A stretch of DNA of 64,000 bases from Shewanella insulae (GCF_009831655.1 NZ_WRPA01000015.1:47237-111236); one strand, 5' to 3'; counted from the first letter of the stretch, positions 9,500 through 19,690 are shown. Program-made: numbers and translations. The notes: generated by a model not told the origin, from the sequence alone.

Positions 9500-10459
9500 A
9501 TGAGCGATATAGATAGTGTTAACAAAGGTTTTGCCGTGATCCCCCAAGCAGACCCCTCCCTCTCCCCAAATAACTCAATATCAATCGACAAGCCCTATGT
9601 CGGCCGTTTCGCGCCCTCGCCCTCCGGCCCCCTACACTTTGGCTCCCTCATCGCCGCGCTGGGCAGCTATCTGCGTGCCCGCGCCGAGCAGGGACAGTGG
9701 TTGGTACGCATCGAAGATATTGATCCCCCCAGAGAGGTAAAAGGTGCCAGCACACTCATCCTCAAGACCCTGGAGGCCTACGGCCTGCATTGGGATGGGG
9801 CTGTGCTCTACCAGAGTACTCGCCTAGAGGCCTATCAGGCACGCCTAAACAGCCTTCTGGCACAGGACAAGGCCTATTATTGCCAATGCACCCGCAAGCA
9901 GATCCAGGCGATGGGCGGAACCTATGATGGCCGCTGCGCCGTGCGCACGCCGAAACACGACTCGGGCGCCATCCGCATCCACAACACACAGGCCATCGCC
10001 CGCTTTCACGATGAGTTACAGGGCGATATCGAGGTGGAGCCTGAATTTGCCGCAGAGGACTTTATCATCAAGCGCCGCGATGGCCTCTACGCCTATCAAC
10101 TGGCGGTGGTGATGGACGATGCCCTGCAAGGGATAACAGAGGTGGTACGCGGCGCCGACCTGCTCACCTCCAGCGCACGCCAGGCAACACTGTTTAGCCT
10201 CTTTGGTGAAAGCAAGCCTAAGTGGCTGCACCTACCCCTGGCCTGTGCCCAGCCAGGGATGAAACTCTCCAAGCAGAATCACGCCCCGGCCATAGATCTT
10301 AAATCGCCCCAGGCCAGCATCAACGCCGCGCTCGCCTTCCTGGGTCAGGTCCCCTGCACGCCTGACAGGGTGGAGACAATGCTCGCCCAAGCAGTGAGTC
10401 AGTTCGATCTCTGCCGGATCCCCCGCCAGCAGGAGATCATACTCCCCCCGGGCACCTAA
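9500..10459 (+). CDS. gluQ: Glutamyl-Q tRNA(Asp) synthetase
   Basis: Truncated paralogue of glutamyl-tRNA synthetase that attaches glutamate to queuosine at position 34 of tRNA(Asp); 319 residues from the ATG at 9500. The HIGH-like signature is GRFAPSPSGPLHFGSL, the KMSKS-like loop is KLSKQN, and zinc-binding cysteines occur in CQCTRKQ and YDGRC. There is no anticodon-binding domain, as expected. The first 28 residues (MSDIDSVNKG...) look like a species-specific extension and no clear Shine-Dalgarno precedes the ATG, so an internal start (GTG near 9537) is possible. Position after dksA matches E. coli. Confidence 0.93.
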   Translation: MSDIDSVNKGFAVIPQADPSLSPNNSISIDKPYVGRFAPSPSGPLHFGSLIAALGSYLRARAEQGQWLVRIEDIDPPREVKGASTLILKTLEAYGLHWDGAVLYQSTRLEAYQARLNSLLAQDKAYYCQCTRKQIQAMGGTYDGRCAVRTPKHDSGAIRIHNTQAIARFHDELQGDIEVEPEFAAEDFIIKRRDGLYAYQLAVVMDDALQGITEVVRGADLLTSSARQATLFSLFGESKPKWLHLPLACAQPGMKLSKQNHAPAIDLKSPQASINAALAFLGQVPCTPDRVETMLAQAVSQFDLCRIPRQQEIILPPGT

Positions 10460-10600
10460 GCTCCCTTAGGCCATAAACCTTACCGCCGTCACGAAACCCG
10501 GCCTGACAGGCAAAGTCCGGGTATACTCTTTGACCCATAATTGAGTTATGATAGCGGCCTAATTTTAACCCTGACTCAAGATCCAAGTTCGAGGTGTCCT

Positions 10601-11983
10601 ATTTTTCGCCGTATTAGTCAATTCTGTAAGCAGCTTTTTGAAGACAATCAAAACACCACAGAAACCACACCAGAGGGACTAAGCCTAGAGATAGTTGCAC
10701 GTAAACATCACGCAATCTCTCGCAAGCACATTAGCGAAAACGCTATTAAGGTACTCTATCGTCTACACAAATCTGGCTTTAAGGCCTATTTGGTGGGCGG
10801 CGGCGTGCGCGACATCCTCCTAGGTCTCGAGCCCAAGGATTTCGACGTGGTCACCAACGCTACGCCGGAAGAGATCAAGAAGCTATTTCGTAACTGCCGC
10901 CTGGTGGGCCGCAGATTCCGCCTGGCTCATATCGTCTTCGGCCGCGACGTGATCGAAGTAGCGACCCTGAGGGGCCATCACGTGGACAGCGGCGAGAAGA
11001 TCTCTAAGGTCAACGCCGAGGGTCGCCTGCTGCGCGACAACGTCTACGGCACCATAGATGAAGATGCCGAACGCCGTGACTTTACGGTCAATGCCCTCTA
11101 TTACGATATCAGCGACTTCTCCATCCACAGCTATGGCGGTGGCCTACAAGATCTCGAGTCGCGCACCCTGCGCCTGATTGGCGACCCACAGAAACGCTAC
11201 CGCGAAGATCCCGTGCGCATGCTGCGCGCCGTGCGCTTCGCCACTAAGCTGGGGATGAGCATAGACAAGGCCGCGGCCGAGCCGATCCACGAGCTGGCGC
11301 CTCTGCTGAAAGATATTCCCGCCGCCCGTATGTATGAGGAGGTGCTCAAGCTCTTCTTCAACGGTCAGGCACAAAACAACTTCGCCATGATGCGCGACTT
11401 TGGCCTGTTTGCTCCCCTCTTTCCCCTGGTGGATAACCTACTGGAGGAAGATCCCAAGGGACCGAGCCACAAGATGGCCAAGGCGATCATGCGCAACACA
11501 GACCAGCGGGTCGAGCAAGATAAGTCGGTCACACCGGCCTTCTTCTACGCCGCCATGCTCTGGTACCCACTCAGTCAGCGCGCCGATGATATCGCCCTGG
11601 AGAGCGGCCTGAGCCAATATGACGCCTTCTACGCCGCCATGGGCGATGTGATGGAGCAGCAGTGCCGCACCATCAGCATTCCCCGTCGCTTCAGTACCCC
11701 GGCCAAAGATATCTGGCAGCTGCAACTGAGATTCGAGCGCAACCAAGGCACACGAGCCTTCAAGTTTATCGAACATCCTAAGTTCCGCGCCGCCTATGAT
11801 CTGCTATTGCTGAGGGCCGAAGCCGAGGGTGGCAACCTGGCCAAGACTGCCGCCTGGTGGAAGAGCTTCGTCGAGGGTAGCGAGGAGCAGCGCAGCGTCA
11901 TCGCCCGCAGCACCAACAAGGGTAGCCGCAACCGCAACAACCGCAGACGTCGCAGCCCTAAGAAGACACCGAAAGCCGAATAA
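10601..11983 (+). CDS. pcnB: Poly(A) polymerase I, probable ATT start codon
   Basis: Adds 3' poly(A) tails that mark RNA for decay. Nucleotidyltransferase motif LVGGGVRD and catalytic DFDVVTNA are present, with RRFRLAH and RRDFTVNALYYD downstream and a Lys/Arg-rich C-terminus (about the last 30 residues). No ATG, GTG or TTG gives an E. coli-like N-terminus: homology (FRRISQFCKQLF against the E. coli start FTRVANFCRKVL) begins at the ATT at 10601. GAGGTG (10591-10596) sits 4 bp before that ATT. The nearest standard in-frame start is a TTG at 10541, which overlaps a -10-like TATGAT. E. coli pcnB also starts at AUU. The stop overlaps folK by one base. Confidence 0.93.
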   Translation: MFRRISQFCKQLFEDNQNTTETTPEGLSLEIVARKHHAISRKHISENAIKVLYRLHKSGFKAYLVGGGVRDILLGLEPKDFDVVTNATPEEIKKLFRNCRLVGRRFRLAHIVFGRDVIEVATLRGHHVDSGEKISKVNAEGRLLRDNVYGTIDEDAERRDFTVNALYYDISDFSIHSYGGGLQDLESRTLRLIGDPQKRYREDPVRMLRAVRFATKLGMSIDKAAAEPIHELAPLLKDIPAARMYEEVLKLFFNGQAQNNFAMMRDFGLFAPLFPLVDNLLEEDPKGPSHKMAKAIMRNTDQRVEQDKSVTPAFFYAAMLWYPLSQRADDIALESGLSQYDAFYAAMGDVMEQQCRTISIPRRFSTPAKDIWQLQLRFERNQGTRAFKFIEHPKFRAAYDLLLLRAEAEGGNLAKTAAWWKSFVEGSEEQRSVIARSTNKGSRNRNNRRRRSPKKTPKAE

Positions 11984-12471
11984 TGATTACCGTCTATGTC
12001 GCACTGGGGGCCAATCTCGCGTCCCCTAAAGCCCAACTGGATCAGGCCTGTGAGGCACTGAAGTCCCTGGCAAGCGACGGACAATTAAGCGTCTCCCCCT
12101 ATTACCAGAGCGCCCCCATGGGTGATGTGCCCCAGCCCGACTATCTCAATGCCGTGGCCCGCTTTACCACCAAGCTCGCCCCGTTGGCACTACTCGACGC
12201 GCTGCAAGGGATCGAAAATGAACAGGGCCGGGTGCGCGAGGTACGCTGGGGTGCCAGAACCTTAGATCTGGACCTGCTCCTCTATGGCGACTGGCAGCTG
12301 GACATCCCACGTCTCAAGGTGCCGCACTACGGCATGAAGACCCGTAGTTTCGTCTTGATTCCCCTAATGGATCTGGCCCCTGATCTCATTCTCCCCTGCG
12401 GAACCGGGCTCACCTCACTGATCACCGAGGAACTTAAGTGCCAAGTTCAACAACTCGGCCCGGATCATTGA
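11983..12471 (+). CDS. folK: 6-hydroxymethyl-7,8-dihydropterin pyrophosphokinase
   Basis: HPPK, transferring pyrophosphate from ATP to 6-hydroxymethyl-dihydropterin in folate synthesis; 162 residues, typical. The N-terminus VYVALGANLASP and the signature segment RWGARTLDLDLLLYGD are intact. The ATG shares the last A of the pcnB stop (TAATG), so translation is probably coupled to pcnB. The pcnB-folK-panB-panC order is the conserved gammaproteobacterial arrangement. Confidence 0.95.
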   Translation: MITVYVALGANLASPKAQLDQACEALKSLASDGQLSVSPYYQSAPMGDVPQPDYLNAVARFTTKLAPLALLDALQGIENEQGRVREVRWGARTLDLDLLLYGDWQLDIPRLKVPHYGMKTRSFVLIPLMDLAPDLILPCGTGLTSLITEELKCQVQQLGPDH

Positions 12472-12566
12472 ACTTAGGCCCCAGTTAGCTTATAAAGCAC
12501 ACTACTGCTAAGGCACACTACAGCCCAGGCGAAACTCTTTTTTAAATCAAAGTTAAGACCAGCATT

Positions 12567-13361
12567 ATGTCTAAGATAACCAGCTCTACCCTGCTGAAGT
12601 TTAAGCAGGAAGGTAAGAAGTTCACTGCACTCACCGCCTATGATGCCAGCTTTGCGGGCGCCTTCGACAGCGAAGGGATCGATGTCCTCCTGGTGGGCGA
12701 CTCGTTAGGCATGGTATTGCAAGGACACGACGACACCCTGCCGGTCACAGTCGAAGATATCGCCTACCATACTCGCTGCGTACGCCGTGGCATCAAGCGT
12801 TCCCTGCTGATCGCCGACATGCCTTTCATGAGCTACGCCACCCCAGAGCAGGCGATGACCAATGCCACCGCCCTGATGCAGGCCGGCGCCAACATGGTGA
12901 AACTCGAAGGCGGCCACTGGCTGCTAGAAACCGTCACTAAGCTGACCGAGCGCGGCATTCCCGTGTGTGCCCACCTGGGGCTCACCCCGCAATCGGTTCA
13001 TGTCTTCGGTGGCTTCAAGGTACAGGGCCGTGACGCCGACAACGCCCAGCGCATCATAGATGAAGCCAAGGCGATCGAGGCGGCCGGCGCACAGCTTTTG
13101 GTGCTCGAATGCATCCCGGCGGCGCTGGCTAAGAGCATCACAGAGGCCTTAACCATACCTGTCATCGGCATTGGTGCAGGCGCAGACACCGACGGTCAGA
13201 TCCTGGTGATGCACGACGTGCTGGGGATCTCGAGCGGCTATATTCCTCGCTTCTCGAAGAACTATCTGGCCCAGACCGGCGAGATACGCAGCGCCATCCG
13301 CGCCTATATCGAAGAAGTCGACACCGGCGTCTTTCCCGCCGCCGAGCACACATTTAGCTAA
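12567..13361 (+). CDS. panB: 3-methyl-2-oxobutanoate hydroxymethyltransferase
   Basis: First committed step of pantothenate synthesis: adds a hydroxymethyl group from 5,10-methylene-THF to alpha-ketoisovalerate. 264 residues, the same as E. coli PanB, a TIM-barrel enzyme. Recognisable blocks are [39 protein letters not shown] and the [17 protein letters not shown] block. It is followed by panC after 17 bp, forming one unit. Confidence 0.97.
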   Translation: MSKITSSTLLKFKQEGKKFTALTAYDASFAGAFDSEGIDVLLVGDSLGMVLQGHDDTLPVTVEDIAYHTRCVRRGIKRSLLIADMPFMSYATPEQAMTNATALMQAGANMVKLEGGHWLLETVTKLTERGIPVCAHLGLTPQSVHVFGGFKVQGRDADNAQRIIDEAKAIEAAGAQLLVLECIPAALAKSITEALTIPVIGIGAGADTDGQILVMHDVLGISSGYIPRFSKNYLAQTGEIRSAIRAYIEEVDTGVFPAAEHTFS

Positions 13362-13378
13362 ACTAAGGTTGCCGTAAC

Positions 13379-14227
13379 ATGTACACCACCCAAGATATCG
13401 CCGCCATCCGCACCCAGGTGCGTCAGTGGAGACTGGCCGGCAAGACAGTGGCATTCGTGCCCACCATGGGCAATCTGCACCAGGGCCATATCACCCTGGT
13501 CACCGAGGCATTGAAACGTGCCGATCACGTGGTCGTCTCCATCTTCGTCAACCCGATGCAATTTGGACAGAACGAAGATCTGGACGCCTATCCACGTACC
13601 CTGGCCGCCGATCAAGCCGCCCTCGAGGCCGCCGGCGCCGAGCTCTTGTTCACCCCGACACCTGCCATCATCTACCCTAAGGGGATGGATAAGCAGACCT
13701 TTGTCGAGGTGCCAGGTCTGTCGGAAGAACTGTGCGGCGCCAGCCGTCCCGGACACTTTCGCGGCGTCGCCACCATAGTCTGCAAGCTGTTCAATATCGT
13801 ACAGCCGGACCTGGCCCTGTTCGGCAAGAAGGATTTCCAACAGTTGATGGTGATCAAGGCCATGGTGGAAGACCTGTCTCTGCCAATCGAGATCGTCGGC
13901 GTCGACACCATACGTGAAAGCTCTGGCCTGGCCATGAGTTCACGCAATGGCTACCTGAGCGAAGCGCAGAAGCAGCAAGCGGCTCAGCTCAAGCGTACCC
14001 TGGATGAGATGGCCGAGGCGATCGCCCAGGGTCAAGCGATCCCTAATGTAGTGCAGCACGCCCAGGAGCAGTTGCACCACGCTGGATTTAAGCCAGATTA
14101 TCTGTCGGTGCGTAATGCCGCCGATCTGAGTGAAGTCCAGGCGGACGACAAGCAGCTGGTGATCCTGGCCGCCGCCTTTATGGGCAGCACCCGCCTGATC
14201 GATAACCTGAGCTTCGAACGCGCTTAA
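13379..14227 (+). CDS. panC: Pantothenate synthetase
   Basis: ATP-dependent ligation of pantoate with beta-alanine; 282 residues, typical of the family. The nucleotidyltransferase HIGH-like motif is [14 protein letters not shown] (residues about 26-39). FGKKDFQQL and the KMSKS-like [10 protein letters not shown] are present. panD, which would supply beta-alanine, is not in this window. A strong terminator follows at 14304. Confidence 0.97.
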   Translation: MYTTQDIAAIRTQVRQWRLAGKTVAFVPTMGNLHQGHITLVTEALKRADHVVVSIFVNPMQFGQNEDLDAYPRTLAADQAALEAAGAELLFTPTPAIIYPKGMDKQTFVEVPGLSEELCGASRPGHFRGVATIVCKLFNIVQPDLALFGKKDFQQLMVIKAMVEDLSLPIEIVGVDTIRESSGLAMSSRNGYLSEAQKQQAAQLKRTLDEMAEAIAQGQAIPNVVQHAQEQLHHAGFKPDYLSVRNAADLSEVQADDKQLVILAAAFMGSTRLIDNLSFERA

Positions 14228-14303
14228 GCCCTGCACGTCCGAATTTAGGGCGCCCTTAAGCCTAGAAAGCTCTTAAACTTAGCGCGTCCTTAGCCTCTAA
14301 TTC

Positions 14304-14340
14304 CGCTTCTCTGGCCCAATGCCAGGGAAGCGATTTTTTA
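14304..14340 (+). terminator. Intrinsic terminator after panC
   Basis: 12-bp stem CGCTTCTCTGGC / GCCAGGGAAGCG (one G-T pair) with a 5-nt loop, followed by ATTTTTT. It closes the pcnB-folK-panBC unit. Confidence 0.92.
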
Positions 14341-14611
14341 TTTTACGCTCACTTTTTCAGCCGTTCTTTCTCCCAAAACAGACCCAAGACTACCCCAAAA
14401 CACCTCAACATGAGGCCGCCTTCATCATCTAAGTCCTTGGTCATGCACCAAATCTGTGCGCGCCGGTCGGCCATTTTGCCCTCAGTTTCAGAAATAAAAT
14501 TACTTATCTGAGCGAAAGCCAATAAAGTGACCTGGATCCAGATCACCCGCATTTCATTTACATGCATTTCTACCGAATGGTCATTCATATTGGCTAACTT
14601 ACTGAAATTAA

Positions 14612-14632
14612 TTGGTAATACCTATTTACCAA
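14612..14632. promoter_or_regulatory. TTGGTAA-N7-TTACCAA inverted repeat, candidate GntR-type operator
   Basis: Perfect 7-bp arms around TACCTAT. TTGGT...ACCAA half-sites are typical of FadR-subfamily GntR regulators such as LldR, so this is a candidate site for a lactate-responsive regulator. Assignment is by motif resemblance and position only. Confidence 0.5.
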
Positions 14633-14662
14633 GAAATCTTGAACTCTACAGACACTCAACAA

Positions 14663-14678
14663 GGTGATCTGGATCACA
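14663..14678. promoter_or_regulatory. CRP-type site 1 upstream of lldP
   Basis: GGTGATCTGGATCACA matches the CRP core TGTGA-N6-TCACA with one mismatch, in an AT-rich setting. Confidence 0.65.
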
Positions 14679-14843
14679 AGGGGTAAATTTCCATCGCTAA
14701 TTGATTAGATTCTAAACTGAAATTATCCGATCAGATATTTCCACTTTTGAGACCAAATTAGAGCAATTACTCTTAGTAAAATCTCATTTCTAGCTAAAAA
14801 TCGTCATATTTCTTTCAAATAGTTATAACGGCCCACCCCGACC

Positions 14844-14859
14844 AGTGATGGAGATCACA
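14844..14859. promoter_or_regulatory. CRP-type site 2 upstream of lldP
   Basis: AGTGATGGAGATCACA matches the CRP core with a single mismatch at the first base. A weaker palindrome, ATGATCTAGATCAT, follows at 14926-14939. Confidence 0.65.
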
Positions 14860-15087
14860 CTTTAGGTTTAAGTGGTCAGACAAAGTTCACAGCCATCTAA
14901 CCCCATCTCACATAATCGGCACATAATGATCTAGATCATATTTGCATTTGGTGAATTAGCGTTTATTACGCATCAAGGATGAACCGATTCCATTTGGGAA
15001 TAGTTTCCGACAACACAGGATGCTGCATCGGACGAGTCAGCATCGACAACAACTAAAATAACCAAGTAACGACAGTAAGAGGCAATC

Positions 15088-16734
15088 ATGACCCTACTTC
15101 AACTACTCGCCAGTTTGACGCCTGTAATCAGCGTTATGCTATTTTTGGTGCTACTCAAGATGCCAGCATCTCGCGCCATGCCCATCTCCATGGTAATGAC
15201 AGGCCTTGCCGCCGTCTTTGTCTGGCAGATGGACACCACCATACTCGGTGCCTCAGTGGTTGAAGGGCTACTCTCGGCCCTCACCCCACTCAGCATCATC
15301 TTCGGGGCCGTGTTCCTGCTCAACACCCTGAAATACTCAGGGGCCATGGACACCATCCGCGCGGGATTCACCAACATCAGTGGTGATGCCCGCGTACAGG
15401 TGATCATCATCTGTTGGTTATTTGGTTCCTTCATCGAAGGCTCAGCCGGTTTCGGTACCCCAGCCGCCATCGGCGCGCCGCTGCTGGTACTGCTTGGTGT
15501 GCCGCCTGTTGCCGCCGCCGTGGTCGCCCTGATCGCCGACTCTACCAGCGTCTCCTTCGGCGCCATCGGTCTGCCCGTCCTATTCGGTATGGAGCAGGGT
15601 CTGATGCAGGGCGGTGTCAGCATGGCCGCCGACCAGATCGCCCAACACGGCGCCAGCTTCGCCGACTATGCGCAGTTTATTGCCCTGCACATGATCACTA
15701 TCGATTTGCTGACAGGTACCCTGATCCCGCTGGTTCTGGTCTCTGTACTCACCGGCTTCTTCGGCCGTAACAAGTCATTCAAAGAGGGGCTGGCGATCTG
15801 GAAGTTTGCCCTGTTCGCCGGTCTCGCCTTTACCGTACCGGCTTGGCTTATCAACTTCTTCGCCGGTCCTGAGTTCCCATCTGTGATCGGTGCTCTTGTC
15901 GGTATGGCCATTGTGATCCCAGTGGCGCGCAAGGGTCTGCTACTGCCTGAGACACCTTGGAACGATTTCGCTGAAAATGATAACCAAGAAGGCAAGACCA
16001 AGATCGAGACTAAGGCGCAATTCTCTCAGGTTGCCGCCTGGACGCCTTATATCATCATGGCTGGCCTGCTGGTGCTGTCTCGCACAGTTGCACCGCTCAA
16101 GTCATGGTTAACCAGCTTTAACATCAGCTGGACTAATCTGCTGGGCACAGAGCTTAAAGCCGGCTTCGCGACCCTTTATGCTCCTGGCGCCTTCTTCGTG
16201 CTGGTGTGTATCCTGGGCTTCGTGCTCTTTAAGATGAAGTCGCCAGCCATCAAGGAGTCGATCACCGTCTCTTGCAAGTCTATGCTGCCGACCATCATCT
16301 CTCTGGGCGCCTCTGTGCCTATGGTGAAGATCTTCCTTAACTCAGGCACCAACGAGGCGGGCCTACAGTCTATGCCGGTTGCCTTGGCCGACATGCTGGC
16401 CGGCTCTATGGGCGCCATCTGGGCCTGGATGTCACCCATAGTGGGTATCTTCGGTGCCTTCCTGTCGGGTTCGGCCACCTTCTCTAACATGATGTTCTCT
16501 GGCCTACAGTACAGCGTGGCAGACAACATCGGCATGAACCACGCGTTAGTCCTGGCCCTACAAGGCATAGGTGCCAACGCCGGTAACATGATGTGTGTCA
16601 TGAACGTAGTTGCTGCCGCTACCGTAGTGGGTATGGCAGGCCGTGAATCAGAAATTATCCGTAAAACAATGCCAGTCGCTCTGGGTTATGCCTTGATTGC
16701 AGGTACTATCGCCAGCCTATGGGGCGGTCTATAA
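15088..16734 (+). CDS. lldP: L-lactate permease
   Basis: LctP-family lactate:proton symporter in the inner membrane, 548 residues, with about 12-14 hydrophobic helices across the whole length. Conserved blocks include [27 protein letters not shown] and [16 protein letters not shown]. It brings lactate in for the dehydrogenase encoded 67 bp downstream. Its promoter region carries CRP-like sites, in line with the role of CRP in respiratory gene control in Shewanella. Confidence 0.96.
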   Translation: MTLLQLLASLTPVISVMLFLVLLKMPASRAMPISMVMTGLAAVFVWQMDTTILGASVVEGLLSALTPLSIIFGAVFLLNTLKYSGAMDTIRAGFTNISGDARVQVIIICWLFGSFIEGSAGFGTPAAIGAPLLVLLGVPPVAAAVVALIADSTSVSFGAIGLPVLFGMEQGLMQGGVSMAADQIAQHGASFADYAQFIALHMITIDLLTGTLIPLVLVSVLTGFFGRNKSFKEGLAIWKFALFAGLAFTVPAWLINFFAGPEFPSVIGALVGMAIVIPVARKGLLLPETPWNDFAENDNQEGKTKIETKAQFSQVAAWTPYIIMAGLLVLSRTVAPLKSWLTSFNISWTNLLGTELKAGFATLYAPGAFFVLVCILGFVLFKMKSPAIKESITVSCKSMLPTIISLGASVPMVKIFLNSGTNEAGLQSMPVALADMLAGSMGAIWAWMSPIVGIFGAFLSGSATFSNMMFSGLQYSVADNIGMNHALVLALQGIGANAGNMMCVMNVVAAATVVGMAGRESEIIRKTMPVALGYALIAGTIASLWGGL

Positions 16735-16801
16735 CAGATAACTCAAGAAAGGCGGAAGTGATGACCCCGCCTTTCTGTGGGTCAACTAAAAGAGTAATGT
16801 T

Positions 16802-19606
16802 ATGTCGATTAATTATTCAGCAGTAGTCGCAGATTTACGTGCAAAACTCGGTGATGAGGCGGTGTCAGACGATGCGGTGCGTCGTTTCGCCTGGTCTACC
16901 GACGCCAGTTACTTCCGTATCGTGCCAGAGGTGGTCGTACACGCGGAGACCCTGGAAGACGCCCGTGAAACACTCGAAGTGGCGCGTAAGCATAATGCCC
17001 CTGTGACCTTTCGCGCCGCCGGCACCAGCCTCTCAGGCCAGGCCATCGGCGAAGGCATCTTGTTGATCTTAGGTCACGATGGCTTTAGAAAGATCGCCGT
17101 CAGCGACGATCACAACCAGATCTCACTCGGCGCGGCCGTTATCGGCGGCGACGCCAACCTGGCGCTTAAGCCATTCAACAAAAAGATTGGTCCCGACCCG
17201 GCCACCCTGTCCTCGGCCATGGTAGGCGGCATCGTGTCTAACAACGCCTCGGGCATGTGCTGTGGCACGGCCCAAAACAGCTACCAGACCATAGCCTCGG
17301 CCAAGCTACTCTTCGCCGACGGTACCCGTCTGGACACAGGCTGTGAGCGCTCAAAGGAAGCGTTTCGCGAGTCTCACCAGCAGCTGCTTGGGGAACTGAC
17401 CGATCTCGCCAAGCTCACCGCCAGCAACCCGGTACTGGCCGATCGCATTCGCAAGAAATACTCCATCAAGAACACCACGGGCTACAGCATTAACGCCCTG
17501 GTGGACTTCGACGATCCTTTCGAGCTGATCAACCATCTGATCGTCGGCGCCGAGGGTACCCTAGCCTTCGTCGAAGAGGTCACCTACCACACGGTCGATG
17601 AGGCCAGGTTCAAGGCCTCGGCCATGGCGGTATTCTTCAACATGGAAGATGCGGCCCGTGCCATCCCACCGATCAAATGCGACAGCGTCGCGGCCGCCGA
17701 GCTGCTGGACTGGGCGTCGATCAAGGCGGTCACCGGCAAGAAAGGGATGCCAGATTGGCTGAGCGAGCTGCCAGAAGGCGCCGCCATCCTGCTGATCGAG
17801 TCCCGCGCCAACGACGAGGCGACCCTGGATGCCTACACCCAGGATGTGATCGCCAAGCTGGCCCATATCGAAACCGAGCGCCCCATAAGCTTCAGCCGTG
17901 ACCCTGAGGTCTACAGCAAGTACTGGGCGATGCGCTCTGGCCTCTTCCCTATCATTGGCGGCGAACGTCCAAAGGGCACTTCGGTGATCATCGAAGACGT
18001 GGCCTTCGAGCTGGAACACCTGGCCAATGCGGCAACCGATCTGACTGCGCTGTTCCACAAGCACGGCTACCCTGAAGGGGTGATCTACGGCCACGCGCTG
18101 GCGGGTAACTTCCACTTCATCATCACGCCGACCTTCGCCTCGCAGGAAGATATCGACCGCTTCCACGGCTTTATGCAAGACGTGGCCGAGATGGTGATCG
18201 ACAAATACGACGGCTCCATGAAGGCCGAGCACGGCACAGGCCGCGCTGTGGCGCCTTTCGTCGAGATGGAATGGGGCGCCGATGCCTACACCCTGATGAA
18301 GCGCATCAAGCAGATCTTCGATCCTCAAGGCCTGCTTAACCCAGGGGTGATCCTCAACGACGATGCCAACGTGCACGTTAAGAACATCAAGCCTTGCCCT
18401 GTGGTCGATGACTATGTGGACAGATGTATCGAGTGTGGCTTCTGTGAGAAGACCTGCCCGACCTCGGCGCTTAACTTTACCCCGCGTCAGCGTATCGCCA
18501 CCCTGCGCGAAATAGCACGCCTGGAGGCCTCTGGCGACAAGCAGGCCGCCGAAGAGATGCGCGCCGCCGCCAAGTATGACGTGGTCGACACCTGCGCCGC
18601 CTGTCAGCTCTGTACCATCGCCTGTCCGGTGGACAACAGCATGGGTCAGCTGGTACGTAAGCTGAGAACCCCATACATCACCACGACCGAGCAGAAGGTA
18701 CTGGACTTCCAGGCCAAACACTTCGGCGCCGTCAACCAGGTGATCAGCACAGGCTTCGACGTGCTCAACATCATCCACAAGGTCACAGGCGACAGCGTCA
18801 CCGACGGCCTGATGAAGGTGGGCCGCATGGTGTCTAAAGAGGTGCCTTACTGGAACCCGGACTTCGCCAAGGGCGGCAAGCTGCCTAAGCCTAGCCCAGC
18901 ATCGCCAGACAAGGAGACAATAGTCTACTTCCCGGCCTGTGGCGGTCGCACCTTCGGCCCGACGCCGAAAGATCCCGACAACCGCACCCTGCCTGAAGTC
19001 GTGGTCACCCTGCTGGAGCGCGCCGGTTACAACGTAGTGACTCCTGACAATACCCGTCACCTGTGCTGCGGCCAGATGTGGGAATCTAAGGGTGACTTCA
19101 AGAACGCCGATGCCAAGCGCGACGAGCTCATCGATGCCCTGAGCGCCCTGAGCGACAACGGCAAGGTGCCTGTGGTGGTGGATGCACTCTCCTGTACCTA
19201 CCGCACGCTAACGGGCAACCCTAAGGTGGAAATTACCGATCTGGTCGAGTTCATGCACGACAAGATCTTGCCTAAGCTGACCTTTACCAAGAAGGTCAAC
19301 GTGGCACTGCACCTTGGCTGTAGCGCCCGCAAGATGAAGCTTGAGCCTAAGATGCAGGCGCTGGCCGATGCCTGTAGTAACGGTGTCAAGCTGCCAGAAG
19401 GGATCGAGTGTTGTGGTTACGCCGGCGAGAAGGGCTTATACAAGCCTGAGATCAACGCCAGCGCCCTGCGCAACATCAAGAAGCTGATCCCGGTCGATAT
19501 CAAGGAGGGCTACTACGCCAACCGCATGTGTGAAGTAGGTCTGACCCAGCACAGCGGCATCTCCTATCGCCACCTGGCCTACCTCTTAGAAGAGTGCAGC
19601 CGCTAG
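16802..19606 (+). CDS. dld: FAD/Fe-S D-lactate dehydrogenase (Dld-II type)
   Basis: 934-residue membrane-associated respiratory oxidase. An FAD-binding PCMH domain (about 30-260, RAAGTSLSGQAIG) is followed by the FAD-linked oxidase C-terminal domain (to about 530, YGHALAGNFHF and GTGRAVAPFVEMEWG). Next come two Cys clusters, CIECGFCEKTCP and CAACQLCTIACP, binding 4Fe-4S, and then CCG domains (CCGQMWESKG, HLGCSARKM, ECCGYAGEKG). The architecture and the lldP partner match the D-lactate dehydrogenase described in S. oneidensis (Dld-II). In that species lldEFG (L-lactate oxidation) adjoins it; here those genes are absent from both flanks. Confidence 0.93.
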   Translation: MSINYSAVVADLRAKLGDEAVSDDAVRRFAWSTDASYFRIVPEVVVHAETLEDARETLEVARKHNAPVTFRAAGTSLSGQAIGEGILLILGHDGFRKIAVSDDHNQISLGAAVIGGDANLALKPFNKKIGPDPATLSSAMVGGIVSNNASGMCCGTAQNSYQTIASAKLLFADGTRLDTGCERSKEAFRESHQQLLGELTDLAKLTASNPVLADRIRKKYSIKNTTGYSINALVDFDDPFELINHLIVGAEGTLAFVEEVTYHTVDEARFKASAMAVFFNMEDAARAIPPIKCDSVAAAELLDWASIKAVTGKKGMPDWLSELPEGAAILLIESRANDEATLDAYTQDVIAKLAHIETERPISFSRDPEVYSKYWAMRSGLFPIIGGERPKGTSVIIEDVAFELEHLANAATDLTALFHKHGYPEGVIYGHALAGNFHFIITPTFASQEDIDRFHGFMQDVAEMVIDKYDGSMKAEHGTGRAVAPFVEMEWGADAYTLMKRIKQIFDPQGLLNPGVILNDDANVHVKNIKPCPVVDDYVDRCIECGFCEKTCPTSALNFTPRQRIATLREIARLEASGDKQAAEEMRAAAKYDVVDTCAACQLCTIACPVDNSMGQLVRKLRTPYITTTEQKVLDFQAKHFGAVNQVISTGFDVLNIIHKVTGDSVTDGLMKVGRMVSKEVPYWNPDFAKGGKLPKPSPASPDKETIVYFPACGGRTFGPTPKDPDNRTLPEVVVTLLERAGYNVVTPDNTRHLCCGQMWESKGDFKNADAKRDELIDALSALSDNGKVPVVVDALSCTYRTLTGNPKVEITDLVEFMHDKILPKLTFTKKVNVALHLGCSARKMKLEPKMQALADACSNGVKLPEGIECCGYAGEKGLYKPEINASALRNIKKLIPVDIKEGYYANRMCEVGLTQHSGISYRHLAYLLEECSR

Positions 19607-19654
19607 GTAACGCATAACCGATTTAAGGTTTAGATAACCCCACCCAAGCAAACT

Positions 19655-19690
19655 CCGCGGTGTGACACTCGCTCACATCGCGGTTTTTTA
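19655..19690 (+). terminator. Intrinsic terminator of the lldP-dld unit
   Basis: 11-bp stem CCGCGGTGTGA / TCACATCGCGG (one G-T pair), 7-nt loop and a TTTTTT tail, 49 bp after the dld stop. Confidence 0.92.

Larger units (their letters stand above)
14341..15087 (+). promoter_or_regulatory. Long regulatory leader of the lactate locus
   Basis: About 750 bp without a supportable gene. It holds several operator-like palindromes, listed separately: CRP-like cores at 14663-14678 and 14844-14859, a weaker one at 14925-14940, and the inverted repeat TTGGTAA-N7-TTACCAA at 14612-14632. A further dense palindromic stretch, GTGACCTGGATCCAGATCAC, lies at about 14527-14546. An AGAGG motif precedes lldP. 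The layout suggests multi-input control of lldP-dld. Confidence 0.7.

Noticed and set aside
10541..10600. TTG at 10541 as the pcnB start
   Set aside because: Adds 20 residues without homology and overlaps a -10-like TATGAT, so it is probably not in the mRNA; ATT at 10601 fits better.
14349..14588. 79-codon minus-strand frame downstream of panC
   Set aside because: No ribosome site, no recognisable family, and it overlaps the palindromes of the lactate leader.
17561..19060. 499-codon open frame antisense to dld
   Set aside because: It lies entirely inside the certain dld gene and has biased composition (His/Asp/Gly-rich), typical of reverse-strand open frames in GC-rich codon-biased genes.
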